Position numbers and translations under genes: made by a program. A stretch of DNA of 64,000 nt from CAWGXG01 sp963826505 (GTDB taxonomy: Bacteria > Chloroflexota > Anaerolineae > Aggregatilineales > Aggregatilineaceae). The stretch spans positions 620,001 through 684,000 of the forward strand of contig CAWGXG010000008.1 of the NCBI GenBank assembly GCA_963826505.1. Direction: 5' to 3'. Positions 1 through 9,406 of this stretch are shown here, piece by piece. The notes beneath the pieces were generated by a model. The model had not been told where the DNA came from, did no database searches, and saw only the letters and a list, made by a program, of their open reading frames with translations. Position 1 is the stretch's first letter, and every line of letters starts with the position of its first letter.

Positions 1-14
1 GCTGATGGTAACGA

Positions 15-46
15 TGACCCCCGGTGATGTTTGCCGGGGGTCATTT
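15..46 (+). terminator. Rho-independent terminator
   Basis: A nine-base GC-rich stem (gacccccgg at 15-23 with ccgggggtc at 33-41) and nine-base loop are followed by a short T run. It would end a plus-strand transcript that enters from the left of the window. It also lies just past the stop of the minus-strand gene that ends at 59, so it may work in both directions. Confidence 0.7.
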
Positions 47-58
47 TTGCGGCTTGAG

Positions 59-775
59 TCAGTAATTACTTGGTTCGAGGGGAACATGCGGCATGGTTTC
101 ATCCAGGCCCGGCAGATTCCTTACGGGTTTCATCTGTTGCGTGATGTCGGGGAGTGGTGCCGTTTCTGTCCAGCTCGCCAGCAGCCGCCAATAGCCTGGC
201 CCCGTCGTGTGGAGTTGGGGCTTGAACGGCAATGGGCGGGCTTGCAGACTTGAAAGATCAGTTTTGCGCCCGTGCTCGGAGACACGATAGTAGTACAGCC
301 GGAAAACATGCACGCCATCGGTCACGGCGAATGCCGGATCGTGGCCCTGGTTGCGCACATAGGCACTGGCGCTCTGGATCAGAGCAACGTCGAGATAAGC
401 AGCATCAAGCGCGAGCGTTTCCGTAGGGAATACGAAGCAGGTAGGCTCCTCGTCGTGCGTGAGTTCCAGTCGCGAACGATACACAGGGAGCAGTCTTCCG
501 TGACGAATCAGAGGAAGAAACTTACTCGGGAAGGATCCGGCGATCAGCGCGACATCAGTGTTTTCAGCTTTGCGCCACTGGCGCGCTTTATGGTATCCGC
601 CGGTCCCGGTTTCGATCACTTGATAGATCGAGTCGTTGGCCCAGAACAGCGCCCCTTGGGGCATACGCGCGGTTTCGATCTCAGGTAAACTGGCAACATA
701 GTCGGCTCTATGCTCGTCGGACACGATTCCCACCCCTTTTGAAGTTTGATCAAATCGCGTCGTGGTGTGTACCAT
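59..775 (-). CDS. Hypothetical protein, about 238 aa
   Basis: I do not recognise the family. The protein is soluble, without signal peptide or membrane segment, and mixes hydrophobic beta-like stretches with normal composition, so it looks like a genuine coding region. The ATG at 775 sits inside an eight-base inverted repeat and has no clear ribosome binding site. A GTG about 17 codons further in, after a G-rich stretch, is an alternative start. It is divergently transcribed from the lipoprotein gene at 875 and shares the roughly 100-base intergenic region with it. Confidence 0.55.
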   Translation of the reverse strand: MVHTTTRFDQTSKGVGIVSDEHRADYVASLPEIETARMPQGALFWANDSIYQVIETGTGGYHKARQWRKAENTDVALIAGSFPSKFLPLIRHGRLLPVYRSRLELTHDEEPTCFVFPTETLALDAAYLDVALIQSASAYVRNQGHDPAFAVTDGVHVFRLYYYRVSEHGRKTDLSSLQARPLPFKPQLHTTGPGYWRLLASWTETAPLPDITQQMKPVRNLPGLDETMPHVPLEPSNY

Positions 776-784
776 AATGGTACA
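768..784. promoter_or_regulatory. Perfect inverted repeat over a start codon
   Basis: The sequence tgtaccat-a-atggtaca is a perfect 8+1+8 palindrome. It overlaps the presumed ATG of the minus-strand gene at 775 and lies in the divergent intergenic region. It looks like a dimeric repressor site, but no regulator is identified. Confidence 0.3.
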
Positions 785-821
785 ACAACTTTAAGATGGT
801 TTCGTTACGATTTGGTGATGG

Positions 822-850
822 TTAACAAATGATTCGACCCAACATACGCT
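822..850 (+). promoter_or_regulatory. Putative sigma-70 promoter
   Basis: TTAACA (822-827) and TACGCT (845-850) are separated by 17 bases, 25 bases ahead of the lipoprotein start codon. The -35 is good and the -10 is weak. Confidence 0.35.
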
Positions 851-874
851 ATTCAAGAGACGGGTGGGGCGCTT

Positions 875-2509
875 ATGAAAGCGGTTTTTAAGGCTGTGCT
901 GCTGGGAATTGCGCTCGCAATGCTCGGCGTGTTTTTGGCCGCATGTCAGAAATCAGATCTGGGACCGGGCGATTTTACGATTACGGTTGCCGTGGATGGC
1001 GATCGCCTGGTCTATCGCTACGACAAGGCGATCTCGGTCGGCCAGTTTCTGCAGGAAATCGGGATCACGCTGGGCGAGTACGATGAGGTCAATCCATTGA
1101 CCCAGACTCAGCTTCGCGACGGTATGCGGATCACCATCACGCGCGTAGTCCAACGCCAGGAATGCGAAAACCAGGATCTGCCGTATGAAAAAGTGACACA
1201 ACCGTCGCAGAACGTGGCCCCGAACGAAACGCAACTCGGACAAACCGGCGAAAACGGGATTGTCCAGGAATGCTATCGCATCGTCGAAAAAGACGGTGTC
1301 GAGACCAGCCGCGACAAGATCAGCAGCGTGGTGATCAAACGTCCACGCGATGAAATCATCTACGTGGGAGCCGAGCCGCCCGAAACGCTGGTACCGATTG
1401 AGGGCGTGCTCACGTTTATCCTGGGCGGACAAGCCTGGGTCATCGTGGGCAACACGGCCAACCTCAACCCTCTCAGTGAGGACAATCAACTGGATGGTCG
1501 CGTCTTTGATCTATCTGAGGATGGCCTGCGGCTGCTTTACACGCGGCGCACGACGGATCCCAATGATCCCGAATTTTCCAACGAATTATGGGCGGTGTTG
1601 GGGGCCACATCCCAATCTCCGCAGCCGGTACAGCTTGACCCGGAGGATGTGCGCGTGGCCGAGTGGGTCCCTGGCCAGCCTTACGCCGTGAGTTATTCGA
1701 CGGCGGACCCTGTCTCTGGCGGCGGTTGGCGCGCGTATAACGATCTTTACGTGATGCAAATCGATCCCGAGACAGGCGAGTCATTGGCGGACGGATTCCA
1801 GGAACTGATCTTAACCAACAGCCTGGGCAGTTACTCGTATTGGGGCCGGCGGCTGGTGTGGTCGCCAGATGGGACGCAGTTGGCATGGTCCAACGCAGAC
1901 AGCGTAGGGCTGGTTGATCTCGAAAAGGGTGATTTCATCACCTTGATGAGTTTTCCTGAATACCGCCCGCTGCTGGAGCTATACCAGGGGGCCTCGGTAT
2001 GGACGCCGACACTGTCCTGGTCCGAAGACGGACACCTGATCACGATCGTGCACGGGCCGCCTTACGCGGACGAAGCGCCCGCAGACAGCATCATCTTCAA
2101 TATGGCTGTCGTCGATGTTGAGAACGATATTCAGATCGATCCGTTCAAGTTGCGGACCGGTATCTGGTCGTGCCCGACCTATTCCCCCGTCATTTCACAG
2201 CCAGATGGGACGTTTGACTATTCGATCGCCTATTTCCTCGCGCGGGAGCCGCTCAACAGCCCTGGCACGCAATATGATCTGGTAGTGGCGGACCGCGACG
2301 GCAGCAACGACCGGGTGGTATTTCCTGGCTCCGGCCGTACCGGGCTGCGTCCTGATCCGGAAGATGGGATCGCGTGGAGTCCGTTTGGTCGCCAGATTGC
2401 GTTGATTTACCAGGGCAATCTGTGGATCGTTGACGTGAAATCGGGCCAGGCCTATCAAATCACAAGTGATGGTCAGGCGTCTCGCCCGCGCTGGTCGCGC
2501 ATACGATGA
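875..2509 (+). CDS. Lipoprotein with DUF348/G5 and TolB-like beta-propeller
   Basis: A 544-residue exported lipoprotein. A hydrophobic signal ends in the lipobox LAAC, so Cys24 should be lipidated. Residues about 33-80 look like a DUF348 ubiquitin-like module and about 90-166 like a G5 domain, the pair found in cell-wall-binding proteins such as YabE. The remainder carries repeated PD40/TolB-type motifs (for example WSPDGTQLAW and WSPFGRQIALIY), which indicates a beta-propeller. The start is supported by gggtgggg upstream. The stop overlaps the next start by ATGA, so it is translationally coupled to the glycosidase/O-antigen-ligase fusion. A role at the envelope in polysaccharide binding is inferred. 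Confidence 0.8.
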   Translation: MKAVFKAVLLGIALAMLGVFLAACQKSDLGPGDFTITVAVDGDRLVYRYDKAISVGQFLQEIGITLGEYDEVNPLTQTQLRDGMRITITRVVQRQECENQDLPYEKVTQPSQNVAPNETQLGQTGENGIVQECYRIVEKDGVETSRDKISSVVIKRPRDEIIYVGAEPPETLVPIEGVLTFILGGQAWVIVGNTANLNPLSEDNQLDGRVFDLSEDGLRLLYTRRTTDPNDPEFSNELWAVLGATSQSPQPVQLDPEDVRVAEWVPGQPYAVSYSTADPVSGGGWRAYNDLYVMQIDPETGESLADGFQELILTNSLGSYSYWGRRLVWSPDGTQLAWSNADSVGLVDLEKGDFITLMSFPEYRPLLELYQGASVWTPTLSWSEDGHLITIVHGPPYADEAPADSIIFNMAVVDVENDIQIDPFKLRTGIWSCPTYSPVISQPDGTFDYSIAYFLAREPLNSPGTQYDLVVADRDGSNDRVVFPGSGRTGLRPDPEDGIAWSPFGRQIALIYQGNLWIVDVKSGQAYQITSDGQASRPRWSRIR

Positions 2510-5500
2510 AACACGGGCTGCGCTGGCTGGGCTTTTGGGTTTGCATAATTCTGGTGGCGGGGAGCGCAGTCGGCCTGTGGGCTATCCAGCGCCAACAGTC
2601 GGACGATCTGCGCGGCTGGGAAGACGCGACCCAAAGCCTGGATCTGCCATACCGGCTGCCACTGGCGGGTGTGAATGTCGATCTCGTGGCGCTAGAGCCA
2701 GATGCCCTGAACGCGCAGCTCGATCAAATCGCGGCCGCGGGGTTCACGTGGGTCCGGCAGGCGTTTTTGTGGCAGGACATCGAGCCGCAGCAGGGAACCT
2801 TTCAGTGGGACCCATACGATGCGCTGGTCGCGGCTGTCGCTATGCACCCGCCGTTGCAGCTTGTCGCTGTGATCGACGGCACACCCGCCTGGGCGCGCAA
2901 CCCGTTGGCCCCAGACCACCCCTTTGCTCCGCCTGCCAGCGTGAATGAGTACGGCCGATTTGCCGGAGAAGTTGCGGGTCGCTATGCCGAGCACATCACG
3001 TGGTACCAGATCTGGGACGAACCGAATATCAAGCTTCATTGGGGCAACATGGATCCTCGCCCGGCGGAGTATGTTGCTATGCTGCGCGCGGCATACGAGG
3101 CCGTGCATGCCGCAGATGGTGACGCGCGCGTCATCGCGGCGGCGCTGGCTCCCACAGTGGAAACGGGACCCGATAATCTCAACGATCTGATGTACCTGCA
3201 AGCGATCTACGATCTCGGCGGGGGCGGTTACTTTGATGCCGCCGCTGGCAAGCCCTACGGGTTTAACAGCGGACCGTACGATCAGCGGGTGAGTTCCGAT
3301 GTGTTGAACTTCTCGCATATCATTTTGCTGCGCGAGGAAATGGTCCGGCGCGGAGATGGCACGAAGCCTTTGTGGGGCAGCAATTTCGGCTGGAATCATC
3401 TGCCGGAGGGGTGGAGCGGACCACCGTCCGTGTGGGGCAGCGTGTCGGCGGAACAGCAGCAGCAGTATACGCGGGATGCCTATGCCCGTGCCGCGCGGGA
3501 ATGGCCGTGGATGGGCGGTCTGATCGTGGAGCATTGGCAGCCTGCGGCTCCGGCTGACGATCCCATCCAAGGGTTTGCCATCGCGCCCGTGATCGATGAT
3601 TGGTTGGCGGACGGTGGTCCGCTGGCGTCACCAGCCATGATTCCCGGTCTGTATCCTGCACAGAATCCATATACATCCTATTCCGGGCAGTGGCAGTTTA
3701 GCGACCTGGGAGCCGATGCCGCAGTGGCGGCAGGCGGCACAGCGGCTGACGCAGAAAACCGGATCACAGCGCAGTTCGACGGAACTTCGTTTGCCATTGT
3801 GACGCGCCGTGACGATTATCTCGCCTACCTGTATGCGACAGTGGATGACAAACCGGCCAACGCCTTGCCGCGCAACCGTCAGGGGGAGGCGTTCATCATT
3901 CTGACGTCGCCCAACCGCACCCCAACAATGGATATCATTGGCGTGGCAGATCACTTGGCCGACGGGCCACATACGGCGCTGATTGTGCACCGTCCCGCCC
4001 AAGGTGATGACCGTTGGCCGATAGCCGGGTTCGCGGTGGCCGCACCACCCGATACGAGCCGCTACGAACGTGAGCGGCTCGTGAGCGGTGCGATTGGATT
4101 GATAGCGCTGTTGGGCGCGGTAATCATTGGCTGGCGGCTGCCGTGGCGACGGCTCAAAGCTCCCGCGCCAGACACGTTGCGCCGCGCGCTCGAATGGGTG
4201 ATCGGGCTGCTGGCGTCGTTTGTCGTGCTGCTCAGCCTGTTGATGACATGGGGTGAGACGATCCCCTCACTTTTGCGGCGAGATCAACCCGCGCTGGCGC
4301 TTACCATCGTCACGGCGGGTATTGCGGCGCTGTCGCCCGCCTTCGTGCTGACGTTGATCGCGCTGGGTGTGATGTTCGTGCTGATCTACAACCGTCCCCT
4401 GTTGGGTGTGATGCTGGTCATTTTCTGGTCGGCGTTCTTTTTGTCTACGCTGGATCTGTTGTTCGACGCCTTTGCGACGGTTGAGGTGTATCTGGCATTA
4501 ACAGCAGCGGCTATCATCGCCCGCGCTTGTGTCGAATGGGCGAACTCGACTCGTGCAAATCGCCGCCTGGAATGGGATCGCACGGTCTGGCGTTTGACGG
4601 CTTTGGATTGGGTTGTTGTTGCGTTTACGGCGCTGGCGGTGGTGTCGCTGGCGTGGTCCGATTATCGCGGTGTGGCCGTACGCAACTTGCGCGTCGTCGT
4701 GCTGGAGCCGGTGCTGTTTTATGGCATGCTGCGCGTTATGCCGTTCAAACGCCGTGACGTGATATGGCTGGTCGATACGCTGTTGTTCACCGGGGCGGCG
4801 ATAGCCCTGGTAGGGATCGTGCTGTACATCACTGGCGAATCGGTTGTGGAGGCGGAAAACGGCACGCGGCGGCTGATCAGTGTCTATGGGTCGCCCAACG
4901 GCGTGGGGTTGTATTTGGGGCGCTGCCTCCCGTTTGCGTTGGGCTATGTCCTGCTGACGCCGCGCGGATCGTGGCGCTGGGCGTATGGCCTGCTGAGCGG
5001 CGGCGTGATGCTGGTGGCTGTCCTGTTGAGCCAGAGCAGGGGGGCGATCCTGTTTGGTCTTCCCGCAGCGTTGGTCGTGGCGCTGATCATATGGCGCGGA
5101 CGCAGCGCGCTGGTGCCGGTGGGATTGGCGATTGTCGCCATGATCGCGATCCTGATCCCGTTATCGGTGCTCCTGCCGCGCCTGGGCGATCTGCTCGGCG
5201 ACACCTTCACGTTTCGCAAGCACCTGTGGTACAGCTCGATTCAGTTGATTCGCGAACACCCGGTAACCGGCGTTGGACTGGACCAATTTCTGTACTGGTA
5301 CCGCAGCCGCTATCTGCTGCCGGAAGCGTGGCAAGAGCCGAATCTCTCCATTCCGCATAATGTGCTGCTCAATTTCTGGGTCAATCTCGGCGTACTGGGA
5401 GTTGTCGTGGCCGGAACACTCCAGGCGTTGTACTGGCGCCAGGTGATCTGGACTGCGCCGCAAGCTGGGCAGTCCGATCCCGTCGTGCTAGCCTTGATCG

Positions 5501-5664
5501 TAGGGCTGGCGGGCAGCATGGCCGATCTGTTGGCGCACGGGTTGGTGGATGTGGGCTATTTCGCGGTTAACCTGGCTTTTGTCTTCTTCCTCATGTTAGC
5601 GCTGGCGCAGCGTCTGCGCCTGGAATCCGAGTCGCTTGACCGAAAGGTGAACTCTGTGGTGTAA
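2506..5664 (+). CDS. Glycosidase-like domain fused to O-antigen ligase
   Basis: A 1052-residue membrane protein with two halves. After an N-terminal membrane anchor (about 8-27), residues about 45-390 resemble a clan GH-A (GH39/GH5-like) TIM barrel, with the acid/base motif WDEPN at 170-174 (Glu172). The position where the second catalytic Glu is expected reads SNFGW, with Asn293 in place of Glu. Residues from about 525 form a many-span Wzy/WaaL-type O-antigen ligase or polymerase domain, with the typical HPVTGVGLDQF motif near 918-928. It follows the lipoprotein gene with a 4-base overlap. Likely role: polymerising, ligating or sensing a surface glycan outside the membrane. The fusion is seen directly; its function is inferred. 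Confidence 0.8.
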   Translation: MKHGLRWLGFWVCIILVAGSAVGLWAIQRQQSDDLRGWEDATQSLDLPYRLPLAGVNVDLVALEPDALNAQLDQIAAAGFTWVRQAFLWQDIEPQQGTFQWDPYDALVAAVAMHPPLQLVAVIDGTPAWARNPLAPDHPFAPPASVNEYGRFAGEVAGRYAEHITWYQIWDEPNIKLHWGNMDPRPAEYVAMLRAAYEAVHAADGDARVIAAALAPTVETGPDNLNDLMYLQAIYDLGGGGYFDAAAGKPYGFNSGPYDQRVSSDVLNFSHIILLREEMVRRGDGTKPLWGSNFGWNHLPEGWSGPPSVWGSVSAEQQQQYTRDAYARAAREWPWMGGLIVEHWQPAAPADDPIQGFAIAPVIDDWLADGGPLASPAMIPGLYPAQNPYTSYSGQWQFSDLGADAAVAAGGTAADAENRITAQFDGTSFAIVTRRDDYLAYLYATVDDKPANALPRNRQGEAFIILTSPNRTPTMDIIGVADHLADGPHTALIVHRPAQGDDRWPIAGFAVAAPPDTSRYERERLVSGAIGLIALLGAVIIGWRLPWRRLKAPAPDTLRRALEWVIGLLASFVVLLSLLMTWGETIPSLLRRDQPALALTIVTAGIAALSPAFVLTLIALGVMFVLIYNRPLLGVMLVIFWSAFFLSTLDLLFDAFATVEVYLALTAAAIIARACVEWANSTRANRRLEWDRTVWRLTALDWVVVAFTALAVVSLAWSDYRGVAVRNLRVVVLEPVLFYGMLRVMPFKRRDVIWLVDTLLFTGAAIALVGIVLYITGESVVEAENGTRRLISVYGSPNGVGLYLGRCLPFALGYVLLTPRGSWRWAYGLLSGGVMLVAVLLSQSRGAILFGLPAALVVALIIWRGRSALVPVGLAIVAMIAILIPLSVLLPRLGDLLGDTFTFRKHLWYSSIQLIREHPVTGVGLDQFLYWYRSRYLLPEAWQEPNLSIPHNVLLNFWVNLGVLGVVVAGTLQALYWRQVIWTAPQAGQSDPVVLALIVGLAGSMADLLAHGLVDVGYFAVNLAFVFFLMLALAQRLRLESESLDRKVNSVV

Positions 5665-5699
5665 TCCAACTCAAAGGCCAGTACGAAGGAGACGCCGCA

Positions 5700-6245
5700 A
5701 TGAAAGCCGTTCTCAACGATGTTACGGTCGAGTTGCTTCAGGGTGACATCACCGATCTGGACACGGATGCTATCGTCAACGCGGCCAATTCCCAACTGAT
5801 TCTTGGGGCGGGGGTGGCCGGCGCAATTCACCGCAAAGGGGGCCCTTCGATCCAGCAGGAATGCCTGCGGATTGGGCATTGCGACGTTGGGGATGCTGCC
5901 ATTACGGGGGGAGGCGATCTGAGCGCTCGATATGTGATTCACGCCGTCGGTCCCAGGATGGGTGAGGGCAGCGAGGCGGGCAAGCTAGCCAACGCCGTGC
6001 GGGCCAGTCTGCGTTTGGCCGAGGAACACGCCTTGAGGAGCATAGCCTTTCCAGCCATCTCGACGGGCGTGTTTGGCTATCCGTTGGAAAGCTGCGCCGA
6101 CGTGATGCTGCGCGTCATCATCGATTACACCTTTGAAGACCTGGAATCGCTGCGGTTGGTGATCATTTGTCTGTATGACGACCGTGCCTTTCATATCTTT
6201 GAAGCCGAATTCCAGAAGAAGCTCCAGGAAATTCAGGATGCATGA
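5700..6245 (+). CDS. Macro domain protein (ADP-ribose hydrolase family)
   Basis: A single 181-residue macro domain. The N-terminal GDIT, the AIVNAANSQL stretch, a glycine-rich GAGVAGAI loop and the later ISTGVFGYP loop are the ADP-ribose-binding elements of this fold. Proteins of this type hydrolyse O-acetyl-ADP-ribose or remove ADP-ribose from proteins or nucleic acids. A clean aaggag ribosome binding site lies eight bases ahead of the ATG. It sits between polysaccharide genes with no obvious pathway link. Confidence 0.88.
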   Translation: MKAVLNDVTVELLQGDITDLDTDAIVNAANSQLILGAGVAGAIHRKGGPSIQQECLRIGHCDVGDAAITGGGDLSARYVIHAVGPRMGEGSEAGKLANAVRASLRLAEEHALRSIAFPAISTGVFGYPLESCADVMLRVIIDYTFEDLESLRLVIICLYDDRAFHIFEAEFQKKLQEIQDA

Positions 6246-6294
6246 ATCTTCGCTAAAAACGGCGTGATCATGACCCTATGCGCGAAAGTCAGGC

Positions 6295-6322
6295 TTGGCG
6301 CGGAGTGAATTTATGGTACACT
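6295..6322 (+). promoter_or_regulatory. Putative promoter of the UXS-like gene
   Basis: TTGGCG (6295-6300) and TACACT (6317-6322) are separated by 16 bases, in the 130-base gap ahead of the sugar-nucleotide gene. Confidence 0.35.
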
Positions 6323-6377
6323 TCGCGCCGTTTGGGGCCTGGATGGTTAGCGTCAATCGTAAAGAAGGTGTTTTGTT

Positions 6378-7316
6378 ATGCGAATTCTGATCACAGGGGC
6401 TGCCGGTTTTCTGGGGTCTCATCTTTGCGATCGGCTGTTGTCCGAAGGCCATCGGGTGATCGGTATGGACAACCTGCTCACCGGCAACGTTGACAATATC
6501 GCCCATCTGTCCGGAAATGAGCGCTTCACATTCATCAAATACGATGTCACGCACTACATTTACCTGTCCGGCAAGATTGACGCGGTGCTCCATTTCGCTT
6601 CACCGGCCAGCCCAATAGATTACCTGATGTACCCGATCCAGACTTTGAAAGTTGGTGCTTTGGGCACGCACAACGCTCTCGGCGTGGCGAAAGACAAGGG
6701 CGCGCGCTTTTTGTTGGCTTCGACCTCTGAAATTTACGGCGATCCGTTAGTACATCCCCAAACCGAAGACTACGCCGGAAATGTGGATACGATTGGCCCG
6801 CGTGGTGTGTACGACGAGGCCAAACGCTTCGCTGAGGCGATGACTATGGCCTACCACCGCGCGCACGGTGTGGAGACGCGGATTGTGCGCATTTTCAATA
6901 CCTATGGCCCGCGCATGCGGCTGGACGACGGGCGCGTGATTCCGAATTTCGTAGGCCAGGCTTTGCGCGGCGAACCCCTGACTGTCTACGGGGATGGTTC
7001 TCAGACGCGCAGTTTTTGTTATGTCAGCGATCTGGTTGATGGCGTGTATCGTCTGCTGATGAGCGATTTCAACGATCCAGTGAATATCGGAAACCCCAAC
7101 GAGATGAGCATTCTGCAGCTGGCTGAGATCGTCAATGGCATGACAAACAATCCTGCCGGAATCGTCCTCAAACCCGAGGAAAGGATTCAGGGTGATCCCC
7201 AAACCCGCAAACCGGATATTACCCGCGCGTGGAGCATTTTGGAGTGGGAACCGCTGGTAGATTTTGAGATGGGGCTTGACCGCACAGTGGCCTATTTCCG
7301 AGATCGGGTGCGATGA
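6378..7316 (+). CDS. UDP-glucuronate decarboxylase-like SDR (UXS)
   Basis: A 312-residue extended short-chain dehydrogenase of the NAD-dependent epimerase/dehydratase family. The NAD-binding GAAGFLG is at residues 7-13, TSEIYGDP follows at 116-123 with Glu118, and the catalytic pair is Tyr135/Lys139 in YDEAKRFAEA. The TSE plus YDEAKRFAEA combination is typical of UDP-xylose synthase, which converts UDP-glucuronate to UDP-xylose. Its stop overlaps the next start by ATGA, so it is coupled to the O-antigen-ligase gene. It probably supplies a nucleotide sugar for the surface polysaccharide made by this region. Confidence 0.85.
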   Translation: MRILITGAAGFLGSHLCDRLLSEGHRVIGMDNLLTGNVDNIAHLSGNERFTFIKYDVTHYIYLSGKIDAVLHFASPASPIDYLMYPIQTLKVGALGTHNALGVAKDKGARFLLASTSEIYGDPLVHPQTEDYAGNVDTIGPRGVYDEAKRFAEAMTMAYHRAHGVETRIVRIFNTYGPRMRLDDGRVIPNFVGQALRGEPLTVYGDGSQTRSFCYVSDLVDGVYRLLMSDFNDPVNIGNPNEMSILQLAEIVNGMTNNPAGIVLKPEERIQGDPQTRKPDITRAWSILEWEPLVDFEMGLDRTVAYFRDRVR

Positions 7317-8811
7317 CGAGCAGTCTGGTTGCGCGCACGCGGTATCCTGCCCTGGTATGGGCCGGAGTGGCGATCGCCTGCGGAGCGTTGGTCGCACTGC
7401 TGCCAGTCAAAATGGCGGGCGCGGTTCTGGTATTAGCAGCGTTTGGGATAGTGTTCCTGGTTGAGCCAGCCCTGGCACTCGTGCTGATGCTGGTTGTAGC
7501 GCCTCTCAAAACGCTGATGGCAACCGAAGGAGCGCTACCACTCCCGGCTGATGTCGGGCAGCTCTCATTCGTCCTGACCGTTGGCGTGTGGGCGTTATGG
7601 CGGGTGAGTGTTCGCCGCCGCGATCCCTTGGTATGGCCGCGTGTGTTAGTTCCGGTGAGCGTGATCCTGGCCGGATTTACCCCCTCTCTGCTGGCGGCTT
7701 CATCTACCGGGGCCTGGCTGTCCGAGTTCGTGAAATGGGTGGAGATCCTGACCCTGGTTGTAATCGTGTTTGATCTCGGCCAGCGGGGACGCTGGCGCTG
7801 GATCGCCTTTGGGATCGTGTTGGCGGGGGTACTGCAAGCCATGATCGGTGTCTACGAGTATTTCGGCGGGTCGGGCGCGCCGCACTTGTGGATTGCGAAT
7901 TTTCAGCATTTCCGAGCGTTCGGGACGTTTGGGCAGCCCAATCCGTTCAGCGCGTTTATGGGGCTGACGCTCCCGCTGGCGCTGGGGTTGGCTTGGGGTT
8001 ACGGACGCGCGGCGGTATTGGGCTGGCGTTCCCGCACCCGGTCCGCGCCGGATGCACTGCTTGTTCCTGCTGGCGTGGCATTGGGTTACGGTGTGGCCGC
8101 AGCGATTTTGCTGTTTGGCCTGCTGGTGTCGTGGGGGCGCGGCGCGTGGCTTGGGTTTGCGGCCGCAGCCACCGTGATGGCGCTGTTTGCTCCGCGCAGA
8201 CGGTTATGGGGCCTCCTGCTGCTGATCGGCGGAACTGTGGTTGTCGGGGCCCTGTGGGTGGGGATATGGTGCCACTGGGCGTCCGGCTGCGGATCGAAAG
8301 CGCCGTGACGGAATATGTCGGCGTGCGGGATGTGCGCGGGATGGCGATCAGCGATGAGAATTTCGCTATCATCGAGCGGATGGCTCACTGGCAGGCGGCG
8401 TATTATATGGCGAACGCGCATCCGATCATTGGGGTCGGGCTGGGGAATTACGAAACCGTATATCCGGCGTATAGTGTTCCGAGCTGGCCCAGAGCGCTGG
8501 GGCACGCGCACAACGACTACCTGAATATGCTGGCCGAGACGGGAATTATCGGCCTGTCGGGGTATCTTTTTGGCTGGCTGGTGATCGGAGTCTGGACGCT
8601 GCGGGCGCTGCGCGTCGCGGACCCTGTGCTCAGCGGGCTAACGCTCGGGCTGTTGGGCAGTTGGACGCATCTGGCGATCCACAGTTTTGTGGATAAACTA
8701 TACGTGAACAATCTGTTCCTCCATATCGGTGTGATGTTGGGTTTACTGGCGGTTGCGGAATGCTCCGCCAGAACTAATCGCGTGGGTGGTCATAGGAATG
8801 ACATCTTCTAA
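7313..8811 (+). CDS. O-antigen ligase family protein, frameshifted
   Basis: A polytopic membrane protein of the Wzy/WaaL O-antigen ligase family, split into two frames. The first part (7313-8308) carries the N-terminal membrane spans and the loop ending in QPNPFSAFMGL. The second part continues in the -1 frame to 8811 with the family motif HPIIGVGLGNYE and the AHNDYLNMLAETG loop. The break is at about 8255-8266, in a G-rich run. Adding one G gives a continuous 499-residue protein reading VGGDMVPLGVRL across the joint. It starts by ATGA overlap with the UXS gene. It is probably one intact gene with a lost base in the consensus; true inactivation is possible. Confidence 0.75.
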
Positions 8812-9400
8812 TTCGTCCGAGATGACGGTTAAGCGGAACACAGGGCTGATCATGCAGTTTTTCCACCGGTGGGATCAGCTTCTCGTCCGGCTGAGTTTGA
8901 GGTTTGGTGGGGCAAAACCCAAGGAGCTTGAACGCTTTCTTAAGTTTGCGACGGTGGGGGTCGTGGGCGCGGTCATCGATTTCGGGGCGTTGAACCTGCT
9001 GCAAACCACTGTATTGACACCCGTTGATCCGGATCTTACACTCAAAGTTGCCACTGCGACCGGAATCGCGTTCGTGTCGGCTGTGTCCAGTAATTTCGTC
9101 TGGAATCGCTATTGGACCTATCCGGATTCACGTTCGCACGCCATGCATCAGCAGTTGATCCAATTCTTTGTAGTCAGCGCAGCGGGTTTGGTGTTTCGCC
9201 TGATTTGGGTCAGAGGATTGTTTGAGCCGTTTGGCAATATCGGCGTGGATGCCCTATCGTCTTTGGGATTGGGGCATTCAATGACGGAGACCGCTCAGTC
9301 GCAGTTGGGCACCAACATCGCACAGTTTTTCGCCGTGTGGATTGTGATGGTGTGGAACTTCTTCGCCAACCGGTACTGGACATATAACGACGTGGAGTGA
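8798..9400 (+). CDS. GtrA-like flippase family protein
   Basis: A 200-residue membrane protein with four predicted spans. Two mirrored motifs, NFVWNRYWTY and NFFANRYWTY, end the second and fourth helices, which is characteristic of GtrA/DPMS_TMD proteins. These help flip or position polyprenyl-linked sugars for glycosylation. An ATG at 8798 just after agga is preferred; an in-frame ATG 45 bases earlier lies inside the O-antigen-ligase gene and later ATGs exist at 8822 and 8852. It ends six bases ahead of the receiver gene, within the glycan operon. Confidence 0.82.
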   Translation: MTSSNSSEMTVKRNTGLIMQFFHRWDQLLVRLSLRFGGAKPKELERFLKFATVGVVGAVIDFGALNLLQTTVLTPVDPDLTLKVATATGIAFVSAVSSNFVWNRYWTYPDSRSHAMHQQLIQFFVVSAAGLVFRLIWVRGLFEPFGNIGVDALSSLGLGHSMTETAQSQLGTNIAQFFAVWIVMVWNFFANRYWTYNDVE

Positions 9401-9406
9401 GCGTAT

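Noticed and set aside
2692..3570. 292-codon minus-strand frame
   Set aside because: Antisense to the well-supported glycosidase-like domain; Arg/His-rich composition typical of shadow frames in GC-rich DNA.
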